64,000 nt of DNA from Bretschneidera sinensis (Eukaryota > Streptophyta > Magnoliopsida > Brassicales > Akaniaceae). A model generated the notes under the pieces. It had not been told where the DNA came from, did not search any database, and was given only the letters and a program-made list of their open reading frames with translations. Shown here one piece after another: positions 1-9,640 of the stretch. The position numbers were made by a program, and so were the translations under genes. The DNA is taken from assembly GCA_023935145.1 (NCBI GenBank), contig CM043698.1, positions 14,492,001 through 14,556,000 of the forward strand, in the 5' to 3' direction. The first letter of the stretch is position 1, and each line of letters begins with the position of its first letter.

Positions 1-555
1 TTTCCTGGAGAAATTTGCCGAGCGTGAGCGGAGCAGCTCATACGCTCGGACTTATTTGGAGATTCGACCGAGCGTTGACGGGGCTCAGATTTCCTGGAGA
101 AATTTGCCGAGCGTGAGCGGAGCAGCTCATACACTCGGACTTATTTGGAGATTCGACCGAGCGTTGACGGGGCTCGGATTTCTTGGAGAAATTTGCCGAG
201 CGTGAGCGGAGCAGCTCATATGCTCGGACATATTTGGAGATTCGACCGAGCATTGACGGGGCTCAGATTTCCTGGAGAAATTTACCGAGCGTGAGCGGAG
301 CAGCTCATACGCTCGGACTTATTTGGAGATTCGACCGAGCGTTGACGAGCTCGAATTTCCTGGAGAAATTTGCCAAGTGTGAGCAGAGCAGCTCATACAC
401 TCGGACTTATTTGGAGATTCGACCGAGCGTTGAAGGGGCTCGGATTTCCTGAAGAAATTTGCCGAGCGTGAGCAGAGCAGCTCATACGCTCGGACTTATT
501 TGGAGATTCGACCGAGCGTTAAAGGGGCTCGGATTTTCTGGAGAAATTTGCGAAA
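1..555. repeat. 89-bp tandem repeat array (6 copies, probably continuing left)
   Basis: The word TTTCCTGGAG or a close variant starts at 1, 90, 179, 268, 356, 445 and about 534, which gives a period of 89 bp (one copy is 88). Copies are highly similar, and differences are mostly single transitions. Each unit contains CCGAGCG and CGCTCGG arms that can pair, so each unit can fold into nested hairpins. The array lies between the antisense ORF and the missing 3' LTR, the 3' untranslated region where Tat elements are known to grow satellite-like repeats. Short open frames that run through the array are by-products of the repeat, not genes. Confidence 0.95.
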
Positions 556-981
556 GGGTTTTTAGTCACTTTAGGCCTGCCAGATGGTCACGATTTTCTT
601 TTGCGTGTGTGGGCCTTTTGGCCCACTTTTGGTCTATTAAGTAGATGCAATGAATAGCGACGCTTGACAAGATGGCGGTGTGTTTGTTTAAGTAGAGGTC
701 GCGCCCTAGGGACAACTGGCACCTATATTACAGGGCGGCGCCTGGAGAAACTGAAATGGCCCCTAGGAAACTGTGAAGGACACGTCCGTTCGACTGACAT
801 GTGACTTGATTACCTCGTTTTTGCAGTCATAACCCCTATAAGAAGGGGTATCCCCTCCCTTCAGTTTTCACTTCGCATTTTTGAGAGATTTTGAGGGTTT
901 TGGTTCTCCTAATGAGTCTGAGAGCGCTCGGCATTGCTTAGGAGTTTTCAACTAAAAGTTTCCTCCTTTTCTTGGTGAGTA
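556..981 (+). other. Spacer and putative leader of the antisense ORF
   Basis: This stretch is unique sequence between the tandem array and the antisense ORF. It contains a TATA-like box at 837-842 (described separately) and no ORF of note. A pyrimidine-rich stretch with CCCTTCAGTTTTCACTTC follows about 20-35 bases after the box and could be an initiator region. That role is inference. Confidence 0.4.
837..842 (+). promoter_or_regulatory. TATA-like box ahead of the antisense ORF
   Basis: CTATAAG sits inside a short inverted repeat (ACCCC / GGGGT), about 140 bases before the ATG at 982. Position and sequence fit a plant core promoter for plus-strand transcription, opposite to the retrotransposon's own transcript. 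No expression evidence is available. Confidence 0.4.
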
Positions 982-2749
982 ATGTCTGTCGGTAGTGAGT
1001 CTAGCAGAGCCCTGTCCAGGGAGCTGGGTGAAGCCATGGGTGTAGGCCGGGCCTTAGTCCCGTACGCGAGAGACAGAGGGGAGGAGCAAGGGTCCGAATC
1101 ATCAGGGGGAGAGGAGGACCTAGCCCTTGCCTCTATGAGGAATGAGGCCCGAGACACAGAGAGAGAGGAATGGGTGTTCGAAGCGAACTCCGTTCCTAGC
1201 ACTGTGGCGGGATCCAACCTTTTAAGGATGAGGGTTAAATACAGGATCCCCATGGATTTTAACATGAGGGCCCCCGAGGGTGGAGAGAGAGCTTGCGATG
1301 TTCTGTCCAGCCGGCAACCGTTTGAGCTGTGCTTCTACGAGCATCAGCTTAAGGCGGGGCTCAGGCTTCCTCTCCACCCGTTCCTCTGCCAAATACTTAG
1401 ATACTTCGGTATTGTGTTAAGCCAGCTGGTGCCCAATTCGGTTCGACTGATTCTGGTATTCATTGCTGTGTGCCAGGAGGAAGGGGGTGATGAACATAAA
1501 CGTGTTCAAAGCCCATTTTCAGCTAGCCCGGTTAGGACACTCGGCTGGGTCATCGTCAGTTCGAGGCGGGGGAAGAGTGTTCTAAAGGAGAAGCCTTCCT
1601 CAATAAAGGGATGGAATGGGGGTTTCTTCTTTGTCCAATCTGCCGAAAGTTTCGACGTTCCCCTCACTTAGGGCTTGAAGCGTGTTGGCAAATGCAAGAG
1701 GCCACACCTCTCCCTACGAGAGGAGGAAACTCTGAGGGCAATGCTGGCCGCGCCCTTGGAGACAATGAGGAACTCCACAGGCGCGGCCTGTGCCCTTATC
1801 GCCTTCCCTCACGCCTCGTCGACTTATAGGAATTTTTATTTACTTTTTCAAGTTTTTAATGCCCCCTCTTTTTTTTGGTGCAGATATGGAGATGGCGGCG
1901 ATGGCCAAGCAGCTGGCTCGCGAAAAGAAGAGGACAGCCGAAGGTTGCAGTTCTGGGCAGAGAAAGAAAGCTAAGGTTCCGACCGTGGCTCCGAAGCCGG
2001 TAGATAGCCCTCCCAGACTTTCGGTGGATCCTTCTCCTTCAGTGGCTCCCTTGCCTCGGGAAGGATCTGAGATGGCTCCTCTTTTCACTCCTCGGTGGGC
2101 TCTGAGAATGGATGACTCGGTGTTTGCCAGTACCAAGGTCGCTCGAGAGCATTTGGTGCTAGGGATCCCTCCTCGCGATAAGGCGGAGATTCTATCGAAG
2201 CCCTTAGAGTTGCTGTGTTCAGCGGCGGAGGTTGCTTCCTCTCAAGCCGGGGTTCTTCATGGGATGCTTTCCCGACGTACCTTGGAGATAGTGGACCGCT
2301 TGTCCAAGACCGAGCTTAAGCTGAAGAAGTTTGAGGAAATTACGCATGACCTGACCATTTCCCTTGAGACATCGGAGAGGGAGAGTGAAAAGGCAATTTT
2401 TGACAGGGATCATCACCGTCGGACTGCAAAGGTCCTGAGAGATGAGCTAGATGAAGTTCGACGTTGTTCCGCGGAAAAAGAGGCTTCTCTGACGAAGGAA
2501 GGGGCAGTTCAGTACCTCGAAGGTTTCGAGAAAGCTAAGAGGAGGGTGATGCTTCTTTTCCCGGGGTTGGATTTCTCAGGTCTCGATCTGGCGAGCGACT
2601 TCGGAGCCTCTAGTGCAGATTCTTCAGAAGGAGAAGGCGGTGCAGCTGTCCAGGCTAGGGGTCAGGATGGCCCGGGTGAAGCCTTGCCTGCCCCAAGTGG
2701 CGAGGTGGGGGAAGTGCAAGCTGGAAGGGAAAGCGATGCCCAATCCTAA
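982..2749 (+). pseudogene. Antisense extra ORF of the Tat element (putative gypsy-type transposon domain), damaged
   Basis: Starting at ATG 982, the product has an acidic, Ser/Glu-rich N-terminus and then a block with FELCFYEHQLKAGLRLPLHP and FLCQILRYFGI. This resembles the Pfam family 'putative gypsy type transposon' (PF04195-like), found in extra ORFs of plant Ty3/gypsy elements. Its function is unknown. The frame is disturbed. Between about 1485 and 1582 a different frame (NVFKAHFQLARLGHSAG) looks like the family sequence, after which the first frame resumes at KEKPSS..KGW. A stop follows at 1669-1671. Downstream, after a pyrimidine-rich stretch and AG near 1884, a second long frame runs to 2749. 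It encodes a Lys/Glu-rich, coiled-coil-like segment (about 2270-2550) and an acidic tail, so an intron or frameshift separates the two parts. It converges tail to tail with pol (stop near 2903). Confidence 0.65.
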
Positions 2750-2902
2750 GCTAACTGCGAGGTTTTTGGGGCCTCGATTGTAGCCAAATAGTTCTTTGTA
2801 TTAAAGGCCAACAGTGCCTTCTCTTTGTATCTTTCTTCCTATGAATGAAGTAAAAAAGTTTCGGAATTTCAAATTCTTTATTTATTTTCGTGCTTTCACA
2901 TT

Positions 2903-4215
2903 TCATTGGTAGAAACTACGGAGGTTCTCCGCGTTCCAGGTGCGAGGAACAGGTTTCCCTTCCATGTCTTCTAGCTCATAGGTGCCTATCCTGCAGACCC
3001 TTCGAACCCTGTAAGGTCCTTCCCAATTCGAGACCAACTTACCCTTGTGTCGGGGGGCGTGAGACTTCACTCTTCCGGAGGACGAGGTCATTAAGTTTGA
3101 AGGGTTTGTTCCGTACCCGGGAGTTATAGTACCGAGCGACCCTTTGCTGATAGTTTGCGATGCGAACTTGGGCTTTGTCTCTGGCTTCTTCAACTAGATC
3201 TAAGTTCATTTTTAACCCTTCTTCATTGCTGCCTGGCTCAAAACACCGTACTCGGAGTGATGGGATCCCGATTTCGAGAGGAATGATGGCTTCTAAGCCA
3301 AACGTCATGAAAAAGGGGGTTTTTCCTGTTGGCGTCTGGGCCGTTGTCCAATTGGCCCAAAGGATGTTGTGGAGCGGTTCTACCCAACGATTGTCCGTCT
3401 CATCGAGTCTCTTCCTGATTCCTTGGAGAAGCGTCTTGTTGGTTACTTCAGCCTGGCCATTGGCTTGCAGGTACCCCACAGAAAAGAAACGATGGTTAAT
3501 ATGGAGGTCGTCGTAAAATATTTTGAATCGGGAGCTGTCGAACTGCTTTCCATTATCGGTGATCTGCATGCGAGGGATCCCGAAGCGGCATACTATTGAC
3601 TTCCAAACGAAGTTCCTGGTTTGGTGATCCGTGATGCTTGTCAATGGCTCGGCCTTGACCCATTTGGTGAAGTAGTCAATGGCCACGATAAGGTGCTTCT
3701 TCTGCCCAACGGACGTTGGGAATGGGCCCAGGAGATCCATCCCCCACATGGCGAATGGGAGGGGACTAGTGATGGAGACAAGGGGGTTAGCAGGTCGATG
3801 CGATGTCGGAGACCATCGCTGACAATTTTCGCATTTCTTGACCAAACTTGCCGCGTCATCTTTTACCGTGGGCCAGTAGTACCCCTGGCGGAGGATTTTG
3901 AAGGCTAAGGCCCGAGCCCCAAGGTGGTTTCCGCATATCCCTTCGTGGACCTCTCGGAGTGCATAGTTTGCTTCTCTGGGTCCAAGGCATCGTAGATACG
4001 GTGTAGTTAGACCCCTTTTGTATAATTGCCCTTCCATAAGGGTGTAACGCGAGGCACGGGATATCACTTTTCTGGCTTGATCCTTGGGTTCAGGCACGGT
4101 ACCATCTTTTAGATACTTGAGAATGGGGTCCATCCACGAGGTTTCTTCTTCCATTGGCAGGACCGGGGCCTCATCTATACTTGGGGCAGGAAGAGTTTCC
4201 TGATAGACAGTTCGA
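2903..4215 (-). pseudogene. Tat element integrase
   Basis: The minus-strand frame shows an N-terminal zinc-binding region (HEGICGNH ... CENCQRW) and a catalytic core with the three acidic positions (MDLLGPF, ITDNG, GQAEVTN). A C-terminal region follows that ends in GKPVPRTWNAENLRSFYQ. The end of the C-terminal domain is in a different frame (2903-3193) from the core (3039-4331), so there is a frameshift near 3060-3100. This protein would insert the cDNA into chromosomes. The copy is disabled by the frameshift and by stops upstream in the same polyprotein. Confidence 0.85.
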
Positions 4216-4229
4216 AGAGGCACCAGTTG

Positions 4230-4650
4230 TTGAGAGGAGGCCAAATTAGCCAGGGCATCTGCCTTAGAGTTTTCGGCTCGTGGAATCTGAGTTATCCGAA
4301 ATGTTTTGAACAGGGTAATCGACTTTTTCACCTTTTGGAGATATCGGGAGAGCTTCTAGCCCCTGGCCTCAAATTCTCCTTGCACTTGGCTTACCACTAG
4401 TTGAGAGTCGCTGAACACTTCTAGTGCTTCTACTGCTAGTGCCTTGGCTAACCTCAGTCAGGCCAGAAGGGCTTCATATTCCGCTTCGTTATTGGAGGCC
4501 TTGAATTCGAACCTCAATGCATATTCAATGGTGAAACCCTCCGGGCTGCAGAGGATGAGTCATGCCCCACTCCCTAGTGAGTTCGAGGATCCATCCACAT
4601 GGAGGCTCCATCCCAGAGATGGACTGTCGTTTAGATGTGCTTCTGGTTCG
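4230..4650 (-). pseudogene. Second RNase H domain of the Tat element
   Basis: Reading leftwards, the frame has LHVDGSSNSLGSGA, then a stop, then a segment with EFKASNNEAEYEALLA and FSDSQLVVSQVQGEFEA, and then PRAENSKADALANLAS. This is an archaeal/plant-type RNase H, with the DGSS, NNEAEYEAL and SDSQLV signatures. It lies after the ordinary retrotransposon RNase H and before integrase. Stops near 4560, 4460 and 4360 interrupt it. A doubled RNase H is typical of Tat elements. Confidence 0.8.
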
Positions 4651-4679
4651 TCAGGAATTATAGGCAAAGTTGTCTCCAC

Positions 4680-6760
4680 GATAAAGTCGGCCAGGGCTTG
4701 GGCCTTGATAGATTGCCTGGGACGATAGTGGATATCAAACTGCCCTAGTTCGACTGCCCATTTTACCATTCTTCTTGAAGCGCTCGGATTATGGAAGACT
4801 TGCCTCAAGGGTTAGTCCGTAAAAAGGATGATAGTGTGTTCTTGAAAATACAGTCGGAGTTTTCGGGTGGCTATTACCAGAACGTAAGCCATTTTTTCAA
4901 TAGGAGGGTACCTCGTCTCAGCCTCATGGAGAATTCTACTGACGTAGTAGATGAGCTTCTGGATTGCCTCTTCTTCTCGTACCAGGACAGATGCCATAGT
5001 GTTTGGTCCGGCGGACAGGTAAAGGAAGAGCTCTTCGTTCAGGAGTGGTTTGGTTAGAAGGGGTGGCGAACTCAGGTACTTTTTTAAGTCTTCAAACGCC
5101 TCTTGGCAGCTCTCGGACCAAGCGAAGTCTTTTGCCTTTTTGATAGCCTGAAAGAAAGAGAGGCATCTTTCCGCCGATTTAGACATGAAACGGCTCAGGG
5201 CTGCAACTCGTCTGGTGAGTCGCTGAACTTCTTTCACTGACCTGGGAGGGGTCATGTTGAGGATAGCTTCTATCTTCTCTGTGTTGACCTCTATCCCTCT
5301 CTAAGTGACCATGAATCCTAGGAACTTGCCTCCGATTAACCCAAAGGCACACTTGGACGGATTCAACCTCATATTATGCTTACGCAGGACTCCGAAGGCC
5401 TCCTCCAGATCGGAAGGGTGGTTTCGCGCCTCAGGGATTTTAACCAGCATGTCATCCACGTAGACTTCCATATTCCTCCTAATCTGTCTTTGGAATATTC
5501 TGTTCACCAACCTCTGGTAGGTTGTCCCAGCATTCTTCAGCCCAAAAGGCATTACCTTGTAGCAGTATAACCCTCGCTAGGTGACAAAGGCGGTGTTTTC
5601 TTGATCGGACTTATGCATGAAGATCTGATTGTAACCAGAGTAGGCGTCCATGAAAAAGAGGAGTTCATGCCCTGAGGTGGCATCCACCATTTGATCGATC
5701 CGGGGAAGAGAGAAGCTGTCCTTGGGGCAAGCTTTGTTTAAGTTGGTGAAATCAATCCAGATGCACCACTTTCCACTGGCTTTCTTGACCATAACCACAT
5801 TAGATACCCACTCGGGATACCTTGCTTCTCTAATGATACCGGCTTCCAGCAGCTTGTCAACCTCGGCGTTGATGGCTACCTGACACTCTGGGGCAAAGGA
5901 CCTTTTCTTCTGAATGACTGGTTTGTATTCAGGGTCTACATTTAGGTGGTGCTCAATGGTTTCAAGATTAACCCCTGGCATGTCTGATGCTGACCAGGCA
6001 AACAGATCTTGGTTCTTTTGAAGGAGGCGGAGGAGTTCTTCTCTGGCCTCCTTTGAGAGGTTTTCTCCTACTTGTATGGTCCTGGTGGGGTCTTCTCCTA
6101 GAAGTATCGCGGTCAGTTCTTTGGTGGGTCGGCCTCTGGGTGCCTTCATTTCGTCACGCAGGTCCTCAACTTCAAGTGGTAGGGCCTCGGTCTTTTTCCC
6201 TTCTCTGATGGCGCTTAGATAGTAGGACCGGGAGGCTCTCTGATCCCCCTTGAGCACCCCTACACCTTTGCTAGTGAGGAACTTGACCTTCAGGTGATAG
6301 GTCGAAACGACAACCTTTAGCTTGTTGAGGGTGGGACGCCCAATTATCATGTTATAGGAGGAGGGTTGTTTTACCACAAGGAACGTAGTCCGTACAGTGG
6401 ATGTTCTAAGTACTGTTCCAGCTGTTACCGGGAGGACTATGCTTCCTTTGGGGAAGACTAGGGATCCTCCGAAGCCGTAGAGGGGGGCAGGGGCAGGCTC
6501 TAGACGTCCCTCCCTTAGTTCCATGAGCTGATAGATATCATGAAACAGTATGTCAGCGGAGCTCCCGTTGTCGATTAGAACCCGCCGTATCTCGCAGTTG
6601 GCCACTAGGAGCGCGACTACTACAGCGTCATCATGAGGAATCTGCACGTCCTCCAGGTCATCCTCCATGAAGGAAATCACCGACTCCGTTTTTCTTTTCT
6701 TGTGGGGGCCGCTGACTGAGGCCACGGCCCTGGCATATGCTTTACCGCTCTGCCCCAAAT
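4680..6760 (-). pseudogene. Tat element protease, reverse transcriptase and first RNase H
   Basis: The frame from 6758 begins after a damaged linker. The protease active-site motif is LIDNGSSADIL near 6560-6590. The reverse transcriptase follows from about 6000: GIIREARYPEWVSNVVMVKK, then FMDAYSGYNQI, a stop at 5577-5579, then MPFGLKNAGTTYQRLVN and the catalytic YVDDMLVK. A stop near 5300 precedes the connection domain and first RNase H (KPLLNEELFLYLS, VSRILHEAETRYPPIEK). A further stop near 4810 precedes HYRPRQSIKAQALADF. Most stops are explained by single C-to-T changes at Gln codons. The catalytic motifs themselves are kept. Confidence 0.87.
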
Positions 6761-6959
6761 TCCTTCCAGCGGTTAGCCCTCCGCAAATTGTTTTGATGAT
6801 TCGGGTGGTTGCGGGTACCTCCTCCTTCTTATGGCGGGACCTCTCCTATTCTGCCCTGGGGTCTCTCCGAGGATTCGGCCTCTCTTGCCAGTGTTGATAA
6901 GGGAGTCTGTCATCCCTCCTTGGTGACACGGGGTTTTCATGTCTTCGAGGCCCAGTGAA

Positions 6960-8341
6960 CTCCTTCAGATGCCCTCACTTAATGAGTTTCTCAATCTGTT
7001 CCTTCAGGTCGTGGCACTCCTCCGTGTCGTGGCCACGGTTTTGGTGGAACCGGCACCACTTCTTGGGGTCTCCCCCAATGGGCTTCTTAGGTGGCCACTG
7101 TAGGACAGACTTGTCTTGAAGCTGCATGAGGACGTCGGTCCTAGTAGTGTTGAGGGGAGTGAAGTTGTCGACCCGAGGGTGGTGCCTATACCTGTTCTCT
7201 TGATAAGGTTTTTTGGCCCGTTCCTTCTGAGGAGCAGGGTCTTTCCTTTTTCTTTCGGTTTCTCATTCTCTCTCTCTCTTCTGAAGGCTTGATCGTCCTT
7301 CGCCAGCATGTACTTTTCTACCCAGGCCAAGATTTTGTTCATATCTCGGGGCGGGCGCCGAGTTAGCTTGGAGCTAAAGATTCCCGACCTCAATCCGTTC
7401 TTGAAGGCCATCACCTGGATGTTGAGATCAAGGTCTGGAATTTCCCAAGCTGCTATGTTGAACCTGGAAATGTAAGCCCGAAGCCTTTCCCCCTTATGCT
7501 GAATAATGTTGAAGAGGCTTTCCGAGGTTTTCTTGGGCCCCTTGCTGCTGAGGAAGTTGGAAGCGAAAGCATAGCTGAGTTCTTTGAAATTACTAATGGT
7601 TCCTGGCTTTAAGCGCGAGTACCAAGTGCCCGCCTCCTTTTCAAGAGTCAAGGGAAAGGCGCGGCACATGATCTGATCTGAGTGCCGATGCAGCAACATC
7701 GTCGTTTTATAGTGTTGGAGGTGGTCCATTGGATCCGTGGTCCCGTCATACATTCTGACCTGGGGCATCCTGAAGTTTGGTGGGAGAGGGGTTTCTAGGA
7801 CGCCTTCCGTGAAAGGGGGGTCTTGGATGCAAAGTTCGTCCATAATACTAAGATTCTTGTATCTCAGAGCCAAGTCTATTTTTTCCTGCATTTCCTCGAA
7901 CTGTCTGTCGAGGCTGGGGTTGCCCTTTGAGGTGGAACTTTCTTTGGGCCTGCTATGGCGCGGTGAGGGCTCAGCGTGGGACTGGTCATGTGTTGGGTCA
8001 TTCCTGTCTGACGACTCGGCCTCTCCCAGAGCTTGGTGAGGAGGATATAAAGGCTGTCGGCCCCCTTCCCGGACTTGAGCCGCCAGATTGGTTATCATTC
8101 TTGACAGTTCTAGGAACTGAGCTTGGGTCGCCGGAGCTTGGAGATAGGCAGGGGCTCCCTCGCCGTCCGGGGAGTCGGTTTCAGCAAGGTGGGGACGCTG
8201 TTCCCTGGAGGGGGTGACGTGCTCTGGGATCGCCAGAAATCCAGATATGGATCGGTTACCGTGAACTTCGCCTTGGATGGGAGCCGAGCACGCAGCCGAG
8301 GCTTCTTTGTTGGCTCTCCTAGCACCGTTCCTTGGTGGCAT
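6960..8341 (-). pseudogene. Tat element gag
   Basis: ATG at 8341 (minus) opens a frame with a capsid-like retrotransposon gag domain: FPLTLEKEAGTWYSRLKPG, then LFNIIQHKGERLRAYISRFN and FKNGLRSGIFSSKL. Around 7250 the frame shifts. In the neighbouring frame the nucleocapsid-type motif CRFHQNRGHDTEECHDLKEQ is visible near 7000-7060, followed by a stop near 6979. A further stop lies near 6860 in the linker to protease. Gag would form the virus-like particle around the RNA. Length and domain order fit Tat gag, but the copy is broken. Confidence 0.85.
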
Positions 8342-8394
8342 CGTGACAGATGAGTTCTTTCACTTCTTCGCTTCTATTGTAGCGAGAGATTGTT

Positions 8395-8414
8395 GGTTCC
8401 CACAGACGGCGCCA
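8395..8414 (-). other. Primer-binding site of the Tat element
   Basis: On the minus strand, TGGCGCCGTCTGTGGGAA follows the LTR end after a three-base spacer (AAT). This is the conserved primer-binding site seen in many plant Tat elements. I do not assign the primer tRNA with certainty. Confidence 0.85.
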
Positions 8415-8417
8415 ATT

Positions 8418-9132
8418 TGTTGATGCCTTATATCGTTCGATGCTGACGTGACGGGTCGAGCTGGTGTGGACTGGGATCCGCGTGTCTTGTGAGCTGGGCT
8501 CGACCCGGAAGGTGATTCAGCCTAGGTCCTGCACAAGTGACAAGCACAAATTGAAGGCCCTCAAAAGGAGGGGAGGGGGAGACCTCCGAAGGCGCTCCGA
8601 TGCTTAAGTTAGCATGAATTCGAGGGAGGAGTCGCGGGTTCGAGAGAGGAACCGAGGACTCTTTAGAAAATCAAGTGGGGTGTGTGCATGCGTTTTACCT
8701 TAATCCCCCTGTTATGTCCATACCTTGGCCTATTTATAGTCGTCTGCTGGTGGAGAGGATATGATTATGAGCCTAGGAGAGGGGACACCGTAGGGCGGCC
8801 GTAGGGTGGCGGACGACCATAGGGTGTGGAGTGGCTAGTCCCTGTAGGGTGGCTAGTGTTGATAGGGGAGATCTTGGTGTGGGTCGGCTGGGTCATTCTT
8901 CGCGGGTTTGGGGATTCTTGATGGGCTATGGAGCATACTTGATTGTTTGTCCGGGCCGGAGTGTTCTTTGAGTCAGCTGGGCTGGGTCACTCTTCCGAGG
9001 GTCCGAGCTTATCTGGGCCGCAGGTTTGAGACTGGTCTGGTGTTTGCTTGGGCCAGAACAAACTTACCGAGCCTGATATTTGTTTGGGCCTTGGTGTCTG
9101 TTTGGACCAATGTTTTTTAGGCCCTATCAATA
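8418..9132 (-). repeat. 5' LTR of the Tat element
   Basis: The LTR begins (plus strand) with TGTTGATGCC beside the primer-binding site and ends near CCCTATCA (9129), or ATCAATA (9132) if a terminal base has mutated. The ends form a short inverted repeat (TTGAT / ATCAA). A TATA box on the minus strand lies at 8729-8739. Its length is about 712-715 bp. The partner LTR is outside the window. Confidence 0.75.
8729..8739 (-). promoter_or_regulatory. TATA box in the Tat 5' LTR
   Basis: CTATAAATAGG on the minus strand is a strong plant TATA match. It is placed so that transcription would start near 8700 and run through gag and pol. Confidence 0.6.
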
Positions 9133-9496
9133 ATGAATGAGTATTTGTGAAAATATTTTTATTCAAAATATCATTTGAATAGTTTTAAAATTTAATTTTA
9201 AATCTTATTAGAAGTACAATAAAAAAAACAACCTAACTTAATAAAATTATTAAGTACAAACAAACACAACAATTATCTCACAAGTTATTCCATTTCATAG
9301 CCTCATAGCTTTCATCATAATATGGATAACTTTGGGTGCTTGATATTTTTACAATCCCTTTCATTATTTTGTGCAATTAAGATTTAAAAATATTTCATAA
9401 TTACAATCATAAATATAAACATCAGTACCCACAGTTCCATGTAGTTTAACCCAAGTAATATTATTACCCAAAAATATAATGCTTAAATTTTATTGT

Positions 9497-9528
<32 letters not shown>

Positions 9529-9640
9529 AGTAGGACGTGAATCAAAACCAAAAATACTGATTTCGAAAAACTCAAACAATAATTACATTAATCAGACTAT
9601 TAGTAATTAAAATATGACAAAGTTATTTAACAATGTGAAC
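9133..9640. other. Spacer between the retrotransposon and DCAF1 (includes the DCAF1 3' UTR)
   Basis: This is AT-rich sequence with no ORF. It contains the CT microsatellite at 9498-9527. The part next to 9640 is expected to be the 3' UTR of DCAF1, but no convincing polyadenylation site was identified. Confidence 0.5.
9498..9527. repeat. (CT)n microsatellite
   Basis: About 15 uninterrupted CT dinucleotides. On the DCAF1 transcript strand this is a GA repeat, roughly 115-145 bases after the stop codon. Confidence 0.97.

Larger units (their letters stand above)
1..9132 (-). mobile_element. Tat-lineage Ty3/gypsy LTR retrotransposon, decayed, left end outside window
   Basis: Reading on the minus strand from right to left, I see an LTR, a primer-binding site, gag, aspartic protease, reverse transcriptase, RNase H, a second RNase H and integrase. 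After these come an antisense ORF (on the plus strand) and a tandem repeat array. This order, the duplicated RNase H and the extra ORF between pol and the 3' LTR are known hallmarks of the Tat lineage (Ogre, Retand and Grande-like elements). The coding part has several in-frame stops and frameshifts, so the copy is not autonomous. The 3' LTR must lie left of position 1, so its divergence from the 5' LTR cannot be judged here. The right edge is 9129 or 9132, depending on which terminal bases are taken as the LTR end. Confidence 0.88.

Noticed and set aside
183..644. Plus-strand ORFs of 61-89 residues through the 89-bp repeats
   Set aside because: The open frame comes from the repeat itself (about 30 residues per unit). 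There is no start context and no known product.
3160..6208. Many plus-strand ORFs opposite the retrotransposon pol
   Set aside because: They are shadows of the minus-strand polyprotein frames and show no family resemblance.
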